A DNA stretch of 64,000 nt from Bradyrhizobium sp. Y36 (GCF_002531575.1 NZ_NWTI01000004.1:350164-414163); one strand, 5' to 3'; shown: positions 33,080-43,853, counted from the stretch's first letter. Notes: a model not told the origin generated them from the letters alone. A program made the numbers and translations.

Positions 33080-33586
33080 ATGATCCACGTCTGTTCCCTC
33101 GCCGCGCTTCCCGAAACCGTCCGCCTCACCCGGGCCAGCCATGTGCTGACCGTGATGGCCAATGTCGAGCAGGTGGCGCGGCCGGTCTCGGTGCTCCCCG
33201 CCAATCATCTCAAGGTGTCGATGGACGACATCACCGAGGAGATGGATGGTTTCACCGCACCGTCCGAGACGCATATCGATCAGGTGCTGAACTTCGTGCG
33301 CGGCTGGGACCGCAGCGCACCGCTGGTGGTGCATTGCTACGCCGGCATCAGCCGCTCCACCGCGAGCGCGTTCGCGGCGGTCTGTGCGCTCAATCCCAAC
33401 CGCGACGAGCTCGAGATCGCCAGGAAGCTCCGCGCGGCCTCGCCGATCGCCTCGCCGAACCGGCGCATCGTCGGCCTCGCCGACCGTGCCCTGGGGCGCA
33501 ACGGCCGCATGCTGCGCGCGCTCGACGAGATCGGCCCGGGCGCGATGATGGTCGAGGGCCGCCCCTTCGTGATCGAGCTCGAATGA
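33080..33586 (+). CDS. tyrosine phosphatase family protein
   Basis: 168 aa. The phosphatase loop HCYAGISRST (Cys86 to Arg92, C-x5-R) is intact. DRSAPLVVHCYAG and SAFAAVCALNP match the dual-specificity/tyrosine-phosphatase-like proteins frequent in rhizobia. The Asp general acid is probably in SMDDITEEMDGF. Followed after 19 bp by the NAD regulator gene; this pairing is common in the group as far as I recall. Confidence 0.87.
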   Translation: MIHVCSLAALPETVRLTRASHVLTVMANVEQVARPVSVLPANHLKVSMDDITEEMDGFTAPSETHIDQVLNFVRGWDRSAPLVVHCYAGISRSTASAFAAVCALNPNRDELEIARKLRAASPIASPNRRIVGLADRALGRNGRMLRALDEIGPGAMMVEGRPFVIELE

Positions 33587-33605
33587 CAGCTGCGATATCA
33601 GCCGC

Positions 33606-34574
33606 ATGAACGAGACGCTGCTGACCCCGATCGAGATCGGCCTCACCGCGGCGATCGTCGCGATCGAAGGCCACGAGCCGCTGATCCTGACCGCGCGCGG
33701 CAGCGACGGGCTGGCCGGCCTGCCGTTCGGCCCCTTCGACGCGCTCGCGCACCGCACCTTCGACATCGGCCTGCGCGCCTGGGTCGAGGAACAGGCCGGC
33801 CTGCGGCTCGGCTATGTCGAGCAGCTCTACACCTTCGGCGATCGCGGCCGTCATGCCGAGGCCGGCGACACCGGCGCACATATGGTGTCGATCGGCTATC
33901 TCGCACTGACGCGCGCGGTCGACGGCGAGCTTGCGGCCAACGCGGCGAGCTTCGCGCCATGGTATCGCTTCTTCCCCTGGGAAGACTGGCGCGAGGAGCC
34001 GCCGGCGATCATCGCCCGCGACATCATTCCGGCGCTGACCGAGTGGGCCGCGGAGGAAACGCCGGAGACGACGCGCGCGCTGCCGCGCAAGGATCGCGTG
34101 CGGTTCTATTTCGGCCTCGACGGGGCGGCCTGGGACGAGGAGCGCGTGCTCGACCGCTACGAGCTGCTGTACGAGGCCGGCCTGGTCGAGGAAGCGCGGC
34201 GCGACGGCCGTCCTGCGGCATTAGCGCGCAAGACGCTGCCGCCGCTCGGGACCTCGATGCGGTTCGACCACCGCCGGATTCTCGCGACGGCAATCGCCCG
34301 GCTCCGGGCAAAACTGAAGTATCGTCCTGTGGTGTTTGAACTTCTGCCGCCCGAATTCACACTCACAGAACTGCAGCATACGGTGGAGGCGATCTCCGGC
34401 CGGCATCTGCACAAGCAAAATTTCCGCCGCCTGGTCGAAATGGAAGCCCTGGTCGAACCGACCGGGGTGATGTCGACACAGACGGGCGGACGGCCGGCGG
34501 CGCTTTACCGCTTCCGCCGCGACGTGCTCCAGGAGCGGCCCGCACCGGGATTGCGCGTCCGCTCCCGGCGCTAA
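33606..34574 (+). CDS. nadQ: Nudix-like/winged-helix NAD regulator (NadQ/NrtR type)
   Basis: 322 aa. N-terminal degenerate Nudix-like domain (residues 1-150; the helix region RAWVEEQAGLRLGYVEQLYT has lost most of the catalytic E residues) and a C-terminal winged helix (VVFELLPPEFTLTELQHTVE then LHKQNFRRLVEMEALVEPTG, about 240-290), the layout of NrtR. Longer than NrtR, it fits the alphaproteobacterial NadQ group that represses nadABC. In this window nadABC with two matching dyads lies about 13.5 kb away. Likely senses a NAD-related ligand, not demonstrated here. Symbol is a family-based inference. Confidence 0.8.
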   Translation: MNETLLTPIEIGLTAAIVAIEGHEPLILTARGSDGLAGLPFGPFDALAHRTFDIGLRAWVEEQAGLRLGYVEQLYTFGDRGRHAEAGDTGAHMVSIGYLALTRAVDGELAANAASFAPWYRFFPWEDWREEPPAIIARDIIPALTEWAAEETPETTRALPRKDRVRFYFGLDGAAWDEERVLDRYELLYEAGLVEEARRDGRPAALARKTLPPLGTSMRFDHRRILATAIARLRAKLKYRPVVFELLPPEFTLTELQHTVEAISGRHLHKQNFRRLVEMEALVEPTGVMSTQTGGRPAALYRFRRDVLQERPAPGLRVRSRR

Positions 34575-34623
34575 CCCAAAATTTGTGTGATCGGCCCCTG
34601 CCCGCCGGTCGCCTGGAGGCTTC

Positions 34624-37353
34624 ATGTTCGACGGCCCGTTTGACGTCTTTGCGCTGATCATCGCGATCATCGCCATCCTGATCGCCATCAAGGCCTCCAG
34701 CCAGGCAGCCGAGTTGCGCCGACGGTTCAACACGCTCGAAGAGATGTTTTACGCGCAACAGCGGCGGGTCCAACCGCCGCCGCCGCTGCCCGTGCAGACG
34801 CAAGTCGAAGCGCCCGCGACGGCCGCAACCGCCGAGCCTCCGCCGCTCGCACCTGAGGTCGAGGCCGACGCGGCCATGCCGCCGCCCGTCGCCGAAGCGC
34901 TTTCGCCGCCCCCGCTGGCAGCGGGCCCGCAAGCCGATGCGCCGCCGCCGCTGCCCGCACGCGCCCCCGATCATCGAGAACCCGGTTTCGAGGAGCGGCT
35001 CGGCACGCGCTGGGTGGTGTGGATCGGCGGCCTTGCGCTTGCGCTCGGCGGCTTCTTCATGGTGCGCTATTCGATCGAGGCCGGCCTGCTCGGCCCCGGC
35101 GTGCGCGTGTTCCTGGGCGGCCTGTTCGCAGCCGCGCTGCTGGCGGCCGGCGAATGGACGCGGCGCAAGGAGAGCATCTCCACCATCACGGCTCTGCCGA
35201 CCGCCAACATCCCCGCGATCCTCACCGCGGCCGGAACGGCGGTAGCGTTCGCGACCATCTATGCCGCCTATGCGCTCTACGGCTTCCTGGTGCCCGCCAC
35301 GGCCTTCGTGCTGCTCGGCATCGTGGCGATGTGCACGCTCGCCGCCGCGCTGCTGCATGGACCTGCGCTCGCCGGCCTCGGCGTGGTCGGCGCCTTCGTG
35401 ACGCCGGTTCTGGTCTCCAGCGGCAAGCCGGATTATTGGGCGCTCTACATTTATCTCGCCGTCGTCACCGCTGCGAGCTTCGGCCTTGCCCGCATCCGGC
35501 TGTGGCGCTGGCTTGCGGTCACCACGATCGCCTTCGCCGTGCTCTGGCTGTTCCCGGGGCTCGACACCGCGCAGGTCCAGGTCGCGCCGCACGCCTTCCA
35601 CGTCATCGCGGGCTTCGCGCTGGCCGCGCTCCTCGTCGTCTGCGGCTTCATGTTCGGACCTGCCATCGAGGACGGCGAGATCGAGCCGATCTCCTCGGGC
35701 GCGCTCGGTGCCTATCTGTTCGGCGCGATGCTGATCGTGCTGTCGAGCGCGCATGCCGACCTGTCGCTGATCACCTTTGCGCTTCTCGTCGGCGCAACCC
35801 TGTTCGTCGCCTGGCGGACGTCTGCCGCCACCGGCGCCGTCGGAGCGGCGGCGGCCACCGTCTTCATCGTGTTCGCCGAATGGGCGGTGCGCGCCAATCC
35901 CGACATGCTGGTGCTGCCGGGCGGTCCCATCGCGGGCATCGGCCCCAACGCGATCGACAGCTCCGTCACGCTGCATCTGGTGACGGCGGCGATCTTCGCC
36001 GCGGGCTTCGGCATCGCCGGCTTCCTGGCGCAGGGCCGCTCCAATTCCGCGATCATTCCGGTGGTCTGGTCGGTCGCGGGCGTCGCGACGCCGATCGCGA
36101 TCCTGGTCGCGCTCTACGCGCGCATCGCCCATCTCGACCGCTCGATCCCGTTTGCGATCCTTGCGGTGCTGCTCGCAGCAAGCTTTGGCGCCGCGACCGA
36201 GGCGCTGACGCGCCGCGAGACCCGGCCGGGCACCATGATCTCCGCCGCCTTGTTCGCCACCGGCACGCTCGGCGCGCTGGCGCTGGCGCTGACTTTCGCG
36301 CTGGAGAAGGGCTGGCTGACGATCGCGCTGGCGCTGATGTCGCTCGGCACCGCCTGGATCTCGCTGCAGCGGCCGATCCCGTTCCTGCGCTGGCTCGCCG
36401 CGATCTTCGCCGGCCTCGTCACCGCGCGCATCGCCTACGATCCGCGCATCGTCGGCGATGCCGTGGGCACCACGCCGATCTTCAATTGGCTGCTCTGGGG
36501 CTACGGCCTGCCCGCGGCGTCGTTCTGGGCCGCGAGCCTGTTCCTGCGACGCCGCGCCGACGATGCGCCGCTGCGCATGGTGGAGACCGCCGCCATCCTG
36601 TTCACCGCACTGCTTGCCTTCATGGAGATCCGGCACTTTGCGACCGGCGGCGACATGATCTCACCGCCGTCTCTGCTCGAATTCGCGCTGCAGGTCTGCG
36701 TCACGCTGGCGATGGCGATCGGGCTGGAGCGCCTGCGGCTGCGCAGCCACAGCGTCGTGCACGACGTCGGCGCCGTCGTGCTCACGGCGATCGGCGGGCT
36801 CGTCAGCGTGGGCGGCCTGCTGATCCTGGAGAACCCGCTGATCTGGCGCATCGACGTCGGCGGCGCGGTGTTCAACCTGCTGCTGCTCGGCTACGCGCTG
36901 CCGGCGGTGCTGATGCTGCTGTTGTCCTATGCGGTGGCCGGCCCGCGCGGCAAGGCCTACGCCAACACCATCGCCGGCGGTGCGCTCGTGTTCGCGCTCG
37001 CCTATGTCACGCTGGAGATCCGCCGCTTCTATCACGGCCCGATCCTCTCGACCGGTCCGACGACGGGCGCCGAGCAATACACCTATTCGATCGGCTGGCT
37101 CGGCTTCGGCGTGGTGCTGCTGGGCGTCGGCATTCTCGTCAACTCCGAGCGTGCGCGGCTGGCGTCGGCTGCCGTCATCGCGCTGACGATCCTCAAGGCC
37201 TTCGTCATCGACATGTCGACGCTGACCGGCGTCTACCGGGCACTGTCGTTCATGGGCCTCGGCATCGTGCTGGTCGCGATCGGCTGGCTCTACCAGCGCA
37301 TCCTGTTCCGGCGGCAGGTCACGCCGCCGGCGGCTCCACAATCGGGAAGTTGA
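34624..37353 (+). CDS. DUF2339 polytopic membrane protein
   Basis: 909 aa with one N-terminal helix (about residues 8-24), a coiled and Pro-rich linker (30-115, rich in PPPPLP) and then more than twenty hydrophobic segments to the C-terminus (EERLGTRWVVWIGGLALALGGFFMVRYSIE marks the start of the repeat-like DUF2339 core). Function of the family is unknown; it occurs next to cell-envelope genes in many bacteria. A cut or frameshift is not seen; size is usual for the family. Its stop is 3 bp from the convergent chemoreceptor stop. Confidence 0.9.
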   Translation: MFDGPFDVFALIIAIIAILIAIKASSQAAELRRRFNTLEEMFYAQQRRVQPPPPLPVQTQVEAPATAATAEPPPLAPEVEADAAMPPPVAEALSPPPLAAGPQADAPPPLPARAPDHREPGFEERLGTRWVVWIGGLALALGGFFMVRYSIEAGLLGPGVRVFLGGLFAAALLAAGEWTRRKESISTITALPTANIPAILTAAGTAVAFATIYAAYALYGFLVPATAFVLLGIVAMCTLAAALLHGPALAGLGVVGAFVTPVLVSSGKPDYWALYIYLAVVTAASFGLARIRLWRWLAVTTIAFAVLWLFPGLDTAQVQVAPHAFHVIAGFALAALLVVCGFMFGPAIEDGEIEPISSGALGAYLFGAMLIVLSSAHADLSLITFALLVGATLFVAWRTSAATGAVGAAAATVFIVFAEWAVRANPDMLVLPGGPIAGIGPNAIDSSVTLHLVTAAIFAAGFGIAGFLAQGRSNSAIIPVVWSVAGVATPIAILVALYARIAHLDRSIPFAILAVLLAASFGAATEALTRRETRPGTMISAALFATGTLGALALALTFALEKGWLTIALALMSLGTAWISLQRPIPFLRWLAAIFAGLVTARIAYDPRIVGDAVGTTPIFNWLLWGYGLPAASFWAASLFLRRRADDAPLRMVETAAILFTALLAFMEIRHFATGGDMISPPSLLEFALQVCVTLAMAIGLERLRLRSHSVVHDVGAVVLTAIGGLVSVGGLLILENPLIWRIDVGGAVFNLLLLGYALPAVLMLLLSYAVAGPRGKAYANTIAGGALVFALAYVTLEIRRFYHGPILSTGPTTGAEQYTYSIGWLGFGVVLLGVGILVNSERARLASAAVIALTILKAFVIDMSTLTGVYRALSFMGLGIVLVAIGWLYQRILFRRQVTPPAAPQSGS

Positions 37354-37356
37354 AGA

Positions 37357-39045
37357 TCAGGCCGCGCGGACCGATTCCAGGAACTGCGCGACCTCGACCT
37401 TGAGGCGCGTGCTGTCGGTCGCCAGCGATTTCGCCGCCGACAGCACCTCGACCGAGGCCTCGCCGGTCTCGATCGCGCCGCGCTGCACGTCGGTGATATT
37501 AGCCGAAACCTCCTGCGTGCCGACCGAGGCCTGCTGGACGTTGCGCGAGATCTCCTGCGTGGCGGCGCCCTGCTCCTCGACGGCGGCGGCAATCGCCGCG
37601 GACACTTCTGACAGCCGCTCGATGGTGCCGCCGATCTCCTGAATGGCGCTGACGGATTCCTGCGTCGCTGCCTGGATGCCCGACACCTGCGCGCCGATCT
37701 CGCCGGTCGCCTTCGCGGTCTGCTCGGCCAGCGCCTTGACTTCGGAGGCGACGACGGCGAAGCCGCGGCCGGCTTCGCCCGCACGCGCCGCCTCGATGGT
37801 GGCGTTGAGCGCCAGCAGATTGGTCTGGCCTGCGATGGTGTTGATGAGCTCGACGACGTCGCCGATGCGGGACGCGGCCTGCGACAGCGCATTGACGCGC
37901 TCGTTGGTCCGCGCGGCCTGCTCGACGGCTTCCGCCGCCATCCGGGCCGAATCCTGCACGCGACGGCTGATCTCGGTGATGGAGGACGACAGCTCTTCCG
38001 ATGCGGAGGCGACCGCCTGGACGTTGGTGGAGGCTTCCTCGGAGGCCGCCGCGACCACGGTCGCGAGCTCCTGGCCGCGTTGCGCGGTGCCGGTCAGCGT
38101 CGAGGCCGACGCCTCGAGCTCGGTCGAGGCCGAGGAGACGGTGCCGACGACTTCGCCGATCATGGCTTCGAACTTGCTGGTGATGGCATCGACGCGGCGG
38201 CCGCGCTCGATCTTTGCTTCGGCATCGAGCCGGGCCGCCTCGTCCGCCGCGCGCTTGGCGATCAACGCTTCCTTGAAGATCTGCAGCGCGTCGGCCATCG
38301 AGCCGATCTCGGTCTTCTCGCCACGATGCGGAACCTCGGCCGAGAGATCGCCTTCGCCGAGCGACTGCATCGGCTTGATGATCGAGGCAATGCCGCGCGA
38401 CACGTCGCGCACGAGATAATAGGCGGCCGCGATCGCGATCACGACCGAGAGGACGATGATGCCGACCAGCACGCGGAAGATCGTCGCATAGCTGTCGGCC
38501 GCCTGCTTGGTCTCCAGCTCGGCGCCGCTGTTGTTGAGCTCGATGCCCTTCTGAAGCAGCGGGTCGGCCGCCTGGGCCATCTTGGCGACCCTGGTCTGCA
38601 GCAATTCATTGGCGTCGGCCGGGAACTTGCCGACGCTCTTGCGCGACAGCGCCATCACTTCCTGCACACCGTTCAGATAGTCGGCCCAGGCCTTGGTCCA
38701 TTGCGTGTAGAGCGAGCGCTCCTCGGCCGAGGTGATCAGCGGCTCGTAGACCTTGCGCGTCTGGTCGATTCGCGCCTGCAGCGAGGCGAGACGCTTCTCG
38801 GCGGCTTCCTTGCCTTCCGCGGTCTCCTGCATCAGGTGCAGGCGAAGCGCGACGCGCAGCTCGTTGATATCGGCGCGCATGGAACCCAGCGCACGGACGC
38901 TCGGCAGCCAGCTCTCGGCGATCTCGACGGTGTGAGCATTGATGTTCTGCATGGTGCCGATCGCGGTCACGCCGACGCCGGCGAGCGAGAGCACGAGGAC
39001 CGACAGCACGGTCAGCAGCTTGAAGACGATAGACAGCTTCGACAT
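37357..39045 (-). CDS. methyl-accepting chemotaxis protein with 4HB sensor
   Basis: 562 aa from the ATG at 39045. TM1 about residues 8-30, periplasmic four-helix-bundle domain 31-185 (LRLHLMQETAEGKEAAEKR, KAWADYLNGVQEVMALSRKS), TM2 about 187-210, HAMP 211-265, then a long signalling hairpin with the tip region [20 protein letters not shown] (about 400-420). It ends FLESVRAA, like its two neighbours. Senses small molecules in the periplasm and controls CheA; ligand unknown. Second receptor follows on the same strand. Confidence 0.95.
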   Translation of the reverse strand: MSKLSIVFKLLTVLSVLVLSLAGVGVTAIGTMQNINAHTVEIAESWLPSVRALGSMRADINELRVALRLHLMQETAEGKEAAEKRLASLQARIDQTRKVYEPLITSAEERSLYTQWTKAWADYLNGVQEVMALSRKSVGKFPADANELLQTRVAKMAQAADPLLQKGIELNNSGAELETKQAADSYATIFRVLVGIIVLSVVIAIAAAYYLVRDVSRGIASIIKPMQSLGEGDLSAEVPHRGEKTEIGSMADALQIFKEALIAKRAADEAARLDAEAKIERGRRVDAITSKFEAMIGEVVGTVSSASTELEASASTLTGTAQRGQELATVVAAASEEASTNVQAVASASEELSSSITEISRRVQDSARMAAEAVEQAARTNERVNALSQAASRIGDVVELINTIAGQTNLLALNATIEAARAGEAGRGFAVVASEVKALAEQTAKATGEIGAQVSGIQAATQESVSAIQEIGGTIERLSEVSAAIAAAVEEQGAATQEISRNVQQASVGTQEVSANITDVQRGAIETGEASVEVLSAAKSLATDSTRLKVEVAQFLESVRAA

Positions 39046-39316
39046 CACACAAATCCCGGTGAAACCTGCAACGCACAAATCACCTGCGCCGCAATCGTCG
39101 CGACGGACGGCAGGGCGAAGGTCATTCCAACAATGATGGCTGGTTCTTGTCTCGTAAGATTACGCACATACTTGCAAACAGGCGTTAACAGGAAGCTACG
39201 TTGAATTACGGAATTCGGCGCCGCCGCCGTTATATGTTTCGCAATCATCTGATGCAGCACCGCAGGCGTCGCGCAGCCCACACCAGCGCACCACCTCGCC
39301 CGGGCGGGCTGAGCGC

Positions 39317-41287
39317 TCAGGCCGCCCGCACCGTCTCCAAGAACCGCGCGACCTCGCTCTTGAGCCGGTTGCTGTCCTGCGACAGCGACTGCGCGGCCGA
39401 ATGCACCTGCGCCGAGGCGGCGCCGGTCTCGCCCGCGCCGCGCTGAACGTCGCCGATATTCGCCGAGACGTCGGAGGTGCCCTGCGCGGCGTGCTGGATG
39501 TTGCGGGAGATCTCCTGGGTGGCGGCGCCCTGCTCCTCCACCGCCGCGGCGATGGTCGAGGAGATCTCCGACATCTTCGCGATGGTGTCCCCGATCTCCT
39601 TGATCGCGCCGACCGAATCCTCCGTCGCGGCCTGGATCGCGTCGATGTGCTGGCCGATCTCGCCGGTGGCTTTCGCGGTCTGCTCGGCGAGCGCCTTCAC
39701 TTCGGTCGCGACGACGGCAAAGCCCTTGCCGGCTTCGCCCGCGCGCGCCGCCTCGATCGTCGCGTTGAGCGCCAGCAGGTTGGTTTGCGCCGCAATGGTG
39801 TTGATCAGCTCGACCACATCGCCGATGCGGGAGGCGGCCTTCGTCAGTTCGGCGACGCGTGCATTGGTGCGCTCGGCCTGCCCGACCGCGACGTCGGCGA
39901 CGCGCGCGGATTCCTGCACCTGGCGGCTGATCTCCGAGACCGAGGAGGTCAGCTCCTCGCTCGCTGACGACACCGACTGCACGTTGGCGGACGCCTCCTC
40001 CGAGGCCGCCGCCACGGCAGTGGCGAGACTGTTGCCGCGCTCGGCGGCCTGCGTCAGCGTGTTGGAAGACGCCTCGAGCTCGGTCGCCGCCGACGACACG
40101 GTCTCGATGATCTCGCCGACCGCGACTTCGAAGCGGTCAGCGAGCCGCTGCATGTCGGCCTTGCGCTGCTGCCGGACACGCGCCTCCGCTTCAGCCTGTT
40201 CGGCGCGCAGCCGATCAGCCTCCACCATATTGGTCTTGAAGACCGCGACCGCGCCGGCCATCTCGCCGATCTCATCCTTGCGGCCGAGGCCGGGGATCAC
40301 GACGGAGGTATCGCCGTTTGCGAGGCCGGTCATCGACCGCACCATGGCGATCAGCGCGGACGAGATCGAGCGGCCGATGAAGAAGGACACGCCTCCCACC
40401 AGCAGGATGGAGCATCCGAGCGCAACCCACATCCACAGCTTGATCGAGGCCCGCGACGACGCTTCGGCGGCCTGCGCCGCATCGTAGCGCTGAGCAACGT
40501 TCTTTTCGATGTCGGCGAGAACCGGTTCGATCACCCGGAATTCCCTGGACATGGCCGCGCCGTGCGCGGTCAGATCCTGCGCGCCGGCCGCCCAGGCCGA
40601 GAAGTCACCCTCATACTTGGCGAGCAGCTTGCCGATGTCCGCCTTGACGGCCGGCGGAATCGTCGACGTCTCGATCTGCCGAGAGAACTCCGTCGCCGTC
40701 TTCTTCAGTGCGTCGACGTATTTCTGGTCGCGGCGCAGCATGAAGTCCTTCTCGTGACGGCGCATCATCAGCATGCCGCTGGTGAGCCTGGGGTCGTCGA
40801 CCTCCTTGAGCTTGGACTCGATGTCGTGGACTGCCGTGCGCAGCGAGCCCGACAGGCCCAGGGTTTCGTTCAATCCAAGCTTGACCTCGGCCTTCTCGAC
40901 GGCCGCAAACTCGCTCACATATCTTTCGAACCCGGCGCGGACCTGCGACACCGTCTCGCCAATCGTCGCGTATCCTGCCGCACGCGTCGCGCTGCCGAAA
41001 TGATCGAGGTTGCGGATGATGTCGGAAGCAAGTTCGGCGTGACGTTTCGCATAGGACTGCTCGCGGCGGAGCTGAAAATCCTTCTCGGCCCGGCGCGCTT
41101 CGAGCAGCTGCTGGGAAACCCGTTGGTTCAGGTCGGACATCCTGCGCGCGTCTTCAGCGGCATCGCGGGACGTGTCCTGGGAGAGGCTGCCGATCTGGTA
41201 GATCGAACCGAAGGCGACGAGCCCGATGAGCCCGAACAGTCCGATCGCCATGACCTTGTGAGTGAGACGAATGGAAATGCCGCTCAT
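39317..41287 (-). CDS. methyl-accepting chemotaxis protein with bimodular (HBM-like) sensor
   Basis: 656 aa from the ATG at 41287, with GGAG 7 nt upstream. TM1 about residues 11-30, long periplasmic part 31-283, TM2 about 285-306, HAMP about 307-360, signalling hairpin to the C-terminus (FLETVRAA). The sensor contains two copies of an EKDF-x-LRR motif (residues 68-75 and 179-186), the mark of the helical bimodular domain with two stacked ligand pockets, known from McpS, which binds TCA-cycle acids. Substrate here unknown. Confidence 0.93.
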   Translation of the reverse strand: MSGISIRLTHKVMAIGLFGLIGLVAFGSIYQIGSLSQDTSRDAAEDARRMSDLNQRVSQQLLEARRAEKDFQLRREQSYAKRHAELASDIIRNLDHFGSATRAAGYATIGETVSQVRAGFERYVSEFAAVEKAEVKLGLNETLGLSGSLRTAVHDIESKLKEVDDPRLTSGMLMMRRHEKDFMLRRDQKYVDALKKTATEFSRQIETSTIPPAVKADIGKLLAKYEGDFSAWAAGAQDLTAHGAAMSREFRVIEPVLADIEKNVAQRYDAAQAAEASSRASIKLWMWVALGCSILLVGGVSFFIGRSISSALIAMVRSMTGLANGDTSVVIPGLGRKDEIGEMAGAVAVFKTNMVEADRLRAEQAEAEARVRQQRKADMQRLADRFEVAVGEIIETVSSAATELEASSNTLTQAAERGNSLATAVAAASEEASANVQSVSSASEELTSSVSEISRQVQESARVADVAVGQAERTNARVAELTKAASRIGDVVELINTIAAQTNLLALNATIEAARAGEAGKGFAVVATEVKALAEQTAKATGEIGQHIDAIQAATEDSVGAIKEIGDTIAKMSEISSTIAAAVEEQGAATQEISRNIQHAAQGTSDVSANIGDVQRGAGETGAASAQVHSAAQSLSQDSNRLKSEVARFLETVRAA

Positions 41288-41481
41288 GAACTGCTCCAAC
41301 GATTGAGACGCAATACGCAAAGGGGCGACTCAGCACCCGGGAAATTGCGGCAATCATGACCGCATCGCTTTTCCGGAAGGTTAACCCTGCGCCCGCGGAT
41401 CGGGCATCGGGTTAGGAACGCGTGCAGCCGCCGCGCAGTCACGCGCGACGGTTGCAAGTCGCCGAATGAGAGACGTCGCCG

Positions 41482-43224
41482 TCAGGCCGCGCGCACGGTT
41501 CCGAGGAACTTGTCGACCTCGAGCTTGAGGCGGTTGCTGTCGCCAGACAGCGATTGCGCAGCCGCCAGCACCTGCGAGGACGCCGAACCGGTCTCGCTCG
41601 CACCCTGCTGCACGTCGGTGATGTTGGAGGACACCTGCTGGGTTCCTTTCGCCGCCTGCTGCACGTTGCGGGAGATCTCCTGCGTCGCTGCACCCTGCTC
41701 TTCGACGGCCGCGGCGATGGTCGACGAGATCTCCGACAGCTTCTCGATGGTGCCGCTGATGTCCCTGATCGCGCCGACCGAATGCTCGGTCGCGGTCTGG
41801 ATGCTGGCGATCTGCTGGCCGATCTCGCCGGTCGCCTTCGCCGTCTGTTCCGCGAGCGCCTTGACCTCGGACGCGACCACGGCAAAGCCGCGGCCCGCCT
41901 CGCCGGCGCGCGCGGCCTCGATGGTTGCGTTGAGCGCCAGGAGATTGGTCTGGCCGGCGATGGTGTTGATGAGCTCGACGACGTCGCCGATCCGCGCCGC
42001 CGCCTTCGACAATTCGCCGACGCGGTCGGTCGTGGTGCGGGCCTGGCCGACCGCCTCGCTGGCGACGCGCGCGGATTCCTGCACCTGCCGGCTGATCTCG
42101 TTGATCGAGGACGACAGTTCCTCGGTCGCCGAAGCCACCGACTGCACGTTGGTGGACGCTTCTTCCGACGCAGCCGCGACCAGGCCGGTGAGCTCCTGCG
42201 TGCGCTCGGCGGTGGAGGTCAGCGTGGTGGCGGATGCCTCGAGCTCGGTCGAGGCCGAAGACACCGTGCCGACGATCTCGCCAACCGCGGACTCGAACGT
42301 GTCCGCGAGCTTGTACATTTCCGCCTTGCGTTGCTCGGCCGCGATCGCGTCCTGCCGTATCTTGGCTTCCGCTTCCGCGCGTGCCTTCTGCTCGGACACG
42401 ACCTTGAATTTCTCCACGGCACCCGCGACCTCGCCGACTTCGTCCTTGCGGCCAAGGCCCGGGAGCACGACCGAGAAGTCGCCGCCGGCAAGCTTCTCCA
42501 TCGCCGATGTCAGCGCGCGCATGGGCCGCGCGATGCTGAAGACGGAGAAGATGCACGTAGCGATCAAGACCAGTGCAACCAGCGCGCCGGTGATCAGCGA
42601 GGTCCGGGCAACCGACGCCGCCTCGGCTTCCGCTTCCGCACGCGCCTCGACGCTCTTCCGCTTGGCGAAATCGGTGATCTGGTTGGTCAGCTCGGTGATT
42701 TCTTCGTTGATCGGCGCCAGCGTTCCCTTGCGAATGCGATCGACCTCAGCCACGAGCTTTGCGATCTGAGCGGCCGCTTCGGCGTCCTTGTTCCCCTCGA
42801 GCGCGAGCTCCTGCTTGCGTTTGGCCTCGATCTGCTGCTGGCCCTTGCCGAATTCGCCGATCAACACGGTCAGGCGATCGATTCGCTTGCGGTTTTCCGG
42901 CGAGTGCGAGAGCTTCGCCATTTCGTTCGAGAACTTGGTGGCAGCAGTCAGCCGGTCGTTGAAGTAAGTGACCGCCTTCTGCATATCGGCCGGCGAGACG
43001 GACGTCAGGATGTCGCGAATGCCGATCTGCATGCCCCGGACCGACGCCTTCGCTTCCGCGGCGTTTTGCGCGATCGCCTGCTGTTCCGACGCGGCATTGC
43101 CGAGCTTCTGGACATCGGCGTTTCCGCTCATCTGCAGAAAGATCATGAGCGCGACGAGCCCGATGGTCAGCGCGGACGTGACCGCGAGCTTGGTGCCAAT
43201 TCGCAGGTTCTGAACGAACATCAT
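41482..43224 (-). CDS. methyl-accepting chemotaxis protein
   Basis: 580 aa from the ATG at 43224 (GAGG 8 nt upstream). TM1 about residues 10-32, helical periplasmic domain 33-190 ([33 protein letters not shown]), TM2 about 200-222, HAMP about 223-275, and a signalling domain ending FLGTVRAA that is nearly the same as in the two downstream paralogs. First gene of the tandem triplet. About 195 bp separate it from the next, so each may have its own promoter. Confidence 0.95.
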   Translation of the reverse strand: MMFVQNLRIGTKLAVTSALTIGLVALMIFLQMSGNADVQKLGNAASEQQAIAQNAAEAKASVRGMQIGIRDILTSVSPADMQKAVTYFNDRLTAATKFSNEMAKLSHSPENRKRIDRLTVLIGEFGKGQQQIEAKRKQELALEGNKDAEAAAQIAKLVAEVDRIRKGTLAPINEEITELTNQITDFAKRKSVEARAEAEAEAASVARTSLITGALVALVLIATCIFSVFSIARPMRALTSAMEKLAGGDFSVVLPGLGRKDEVGEVAGAVEKFKVVSEQKARAEAEAKIRQDAIAAEQRKAEMYKLADTFESAVGEIVGTVSSASTELEASATTLTSTAERTQELTGLVAAASEEASTNVQSVASATEELSSSINEISRQVQESARVASEAVGQARTTTDRVGELSKAAARIGDVVELINTIAGQTNLLALNATIEAARAGEAGRGFAVVASEVKALAEQTAKATGEIGQQIASIQTATEHSVGAIRDISGTIEKLSEISSTIAAAVEEQGAATQEISRNVQQAAKGTQQVSSNITDVQQGASETGSASSQVLAAAQSLSGDSNRLKLEVDKFLGTVRAA

Positions 43225-43456
43225 TGAGGTATCCTCGAAAGGTACGCATTTGCCGCGACGAAGCGCGCGCACAACCCGGAGAGGCTACCAGCGACGTTCC
43301 TCATTAACGTTAAGCAGGACCCCGGCGGGCTAGGTAGAAATACTGGAAAAGCCGCTTAACTGCCTGACTTCTCGCAGCTCTTGCGTGCAATGAAATATAC
43401 TTCGCGAATTTGCACGCATCGGCGTTCGTGAACGCCGGTCGCACCGACCGCAATCG

Positions 43457-43690
43457 TCAGCGCACGCTCTCGCCGACGAGGCTGATGCGAAAGACCGGCT
43501 TCTTGTTCTCGTCCAGCAGTTCCATGCACCATTCGGCATTCGGCTTCAGGCTGCGCGCGATGCCACCGAGCAGGTTGGCACAGACCTCCGTCATCTCGGT
43601 CCAGGCGGCTGCGCGATCCTCGAACTCGTACGGCTGGTCGGCGGCGCCGGAATAACGACCGGTACTGATGCGGAAGAAGTACAGCGACAT
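43457..43690 (-). CDS. DUF6894 family small protein
   Basis: 77 aa from the ATG at 43690 (AAAGGG 8 nt upstream). Begins MSLYFFRISTGRYSG and contains EFEDRAAAWTEMTEVCANLLG and WCMELLDENKKPVFRISL, the layout of the short rhizobial family DUF6894. Soluble. Function unknown. It is separate from the chemoreceptors. Confidence 0.82.
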   Translation of the reverse strand: MSLYFFRISTGRYSGAADQPYEFEDRAAAWTEMTEVCANLLGGIARSLKPNAEWCMELLDENKKPVFRISLVGESVR

Positions 43691-43853
43691 CGTTGAACCC
43701 TTTATCGGGCCGCGCCCCCCGGCCGTCCGCAAACTGGAGCGCGAACCGCTACCAACGCATGAAAGCCGCCGTCCGTATGACTACGGCGCGGCGGCTTCGT
43801 GTTCGATGAGGGTCTTCAACGACAAGGGGCGCGGACTGTCCCGCAAGGCCGCC

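Noticed and set aside
34363..36636. 757-codon minus-strand frame opposite the DUF2339 gene
   Set aside because: Very Arg/Gln/Asp/His-rich low-complexity translation; codon-position shadow of the membrane protein.
35019..37403. 794-codon plus-strand frame overlapping the DUF2339 gene in another phase
   Set aside because: Arg/His/Ala-rich frame-shifted translation; the 909-aa phase has clear membrane helices.
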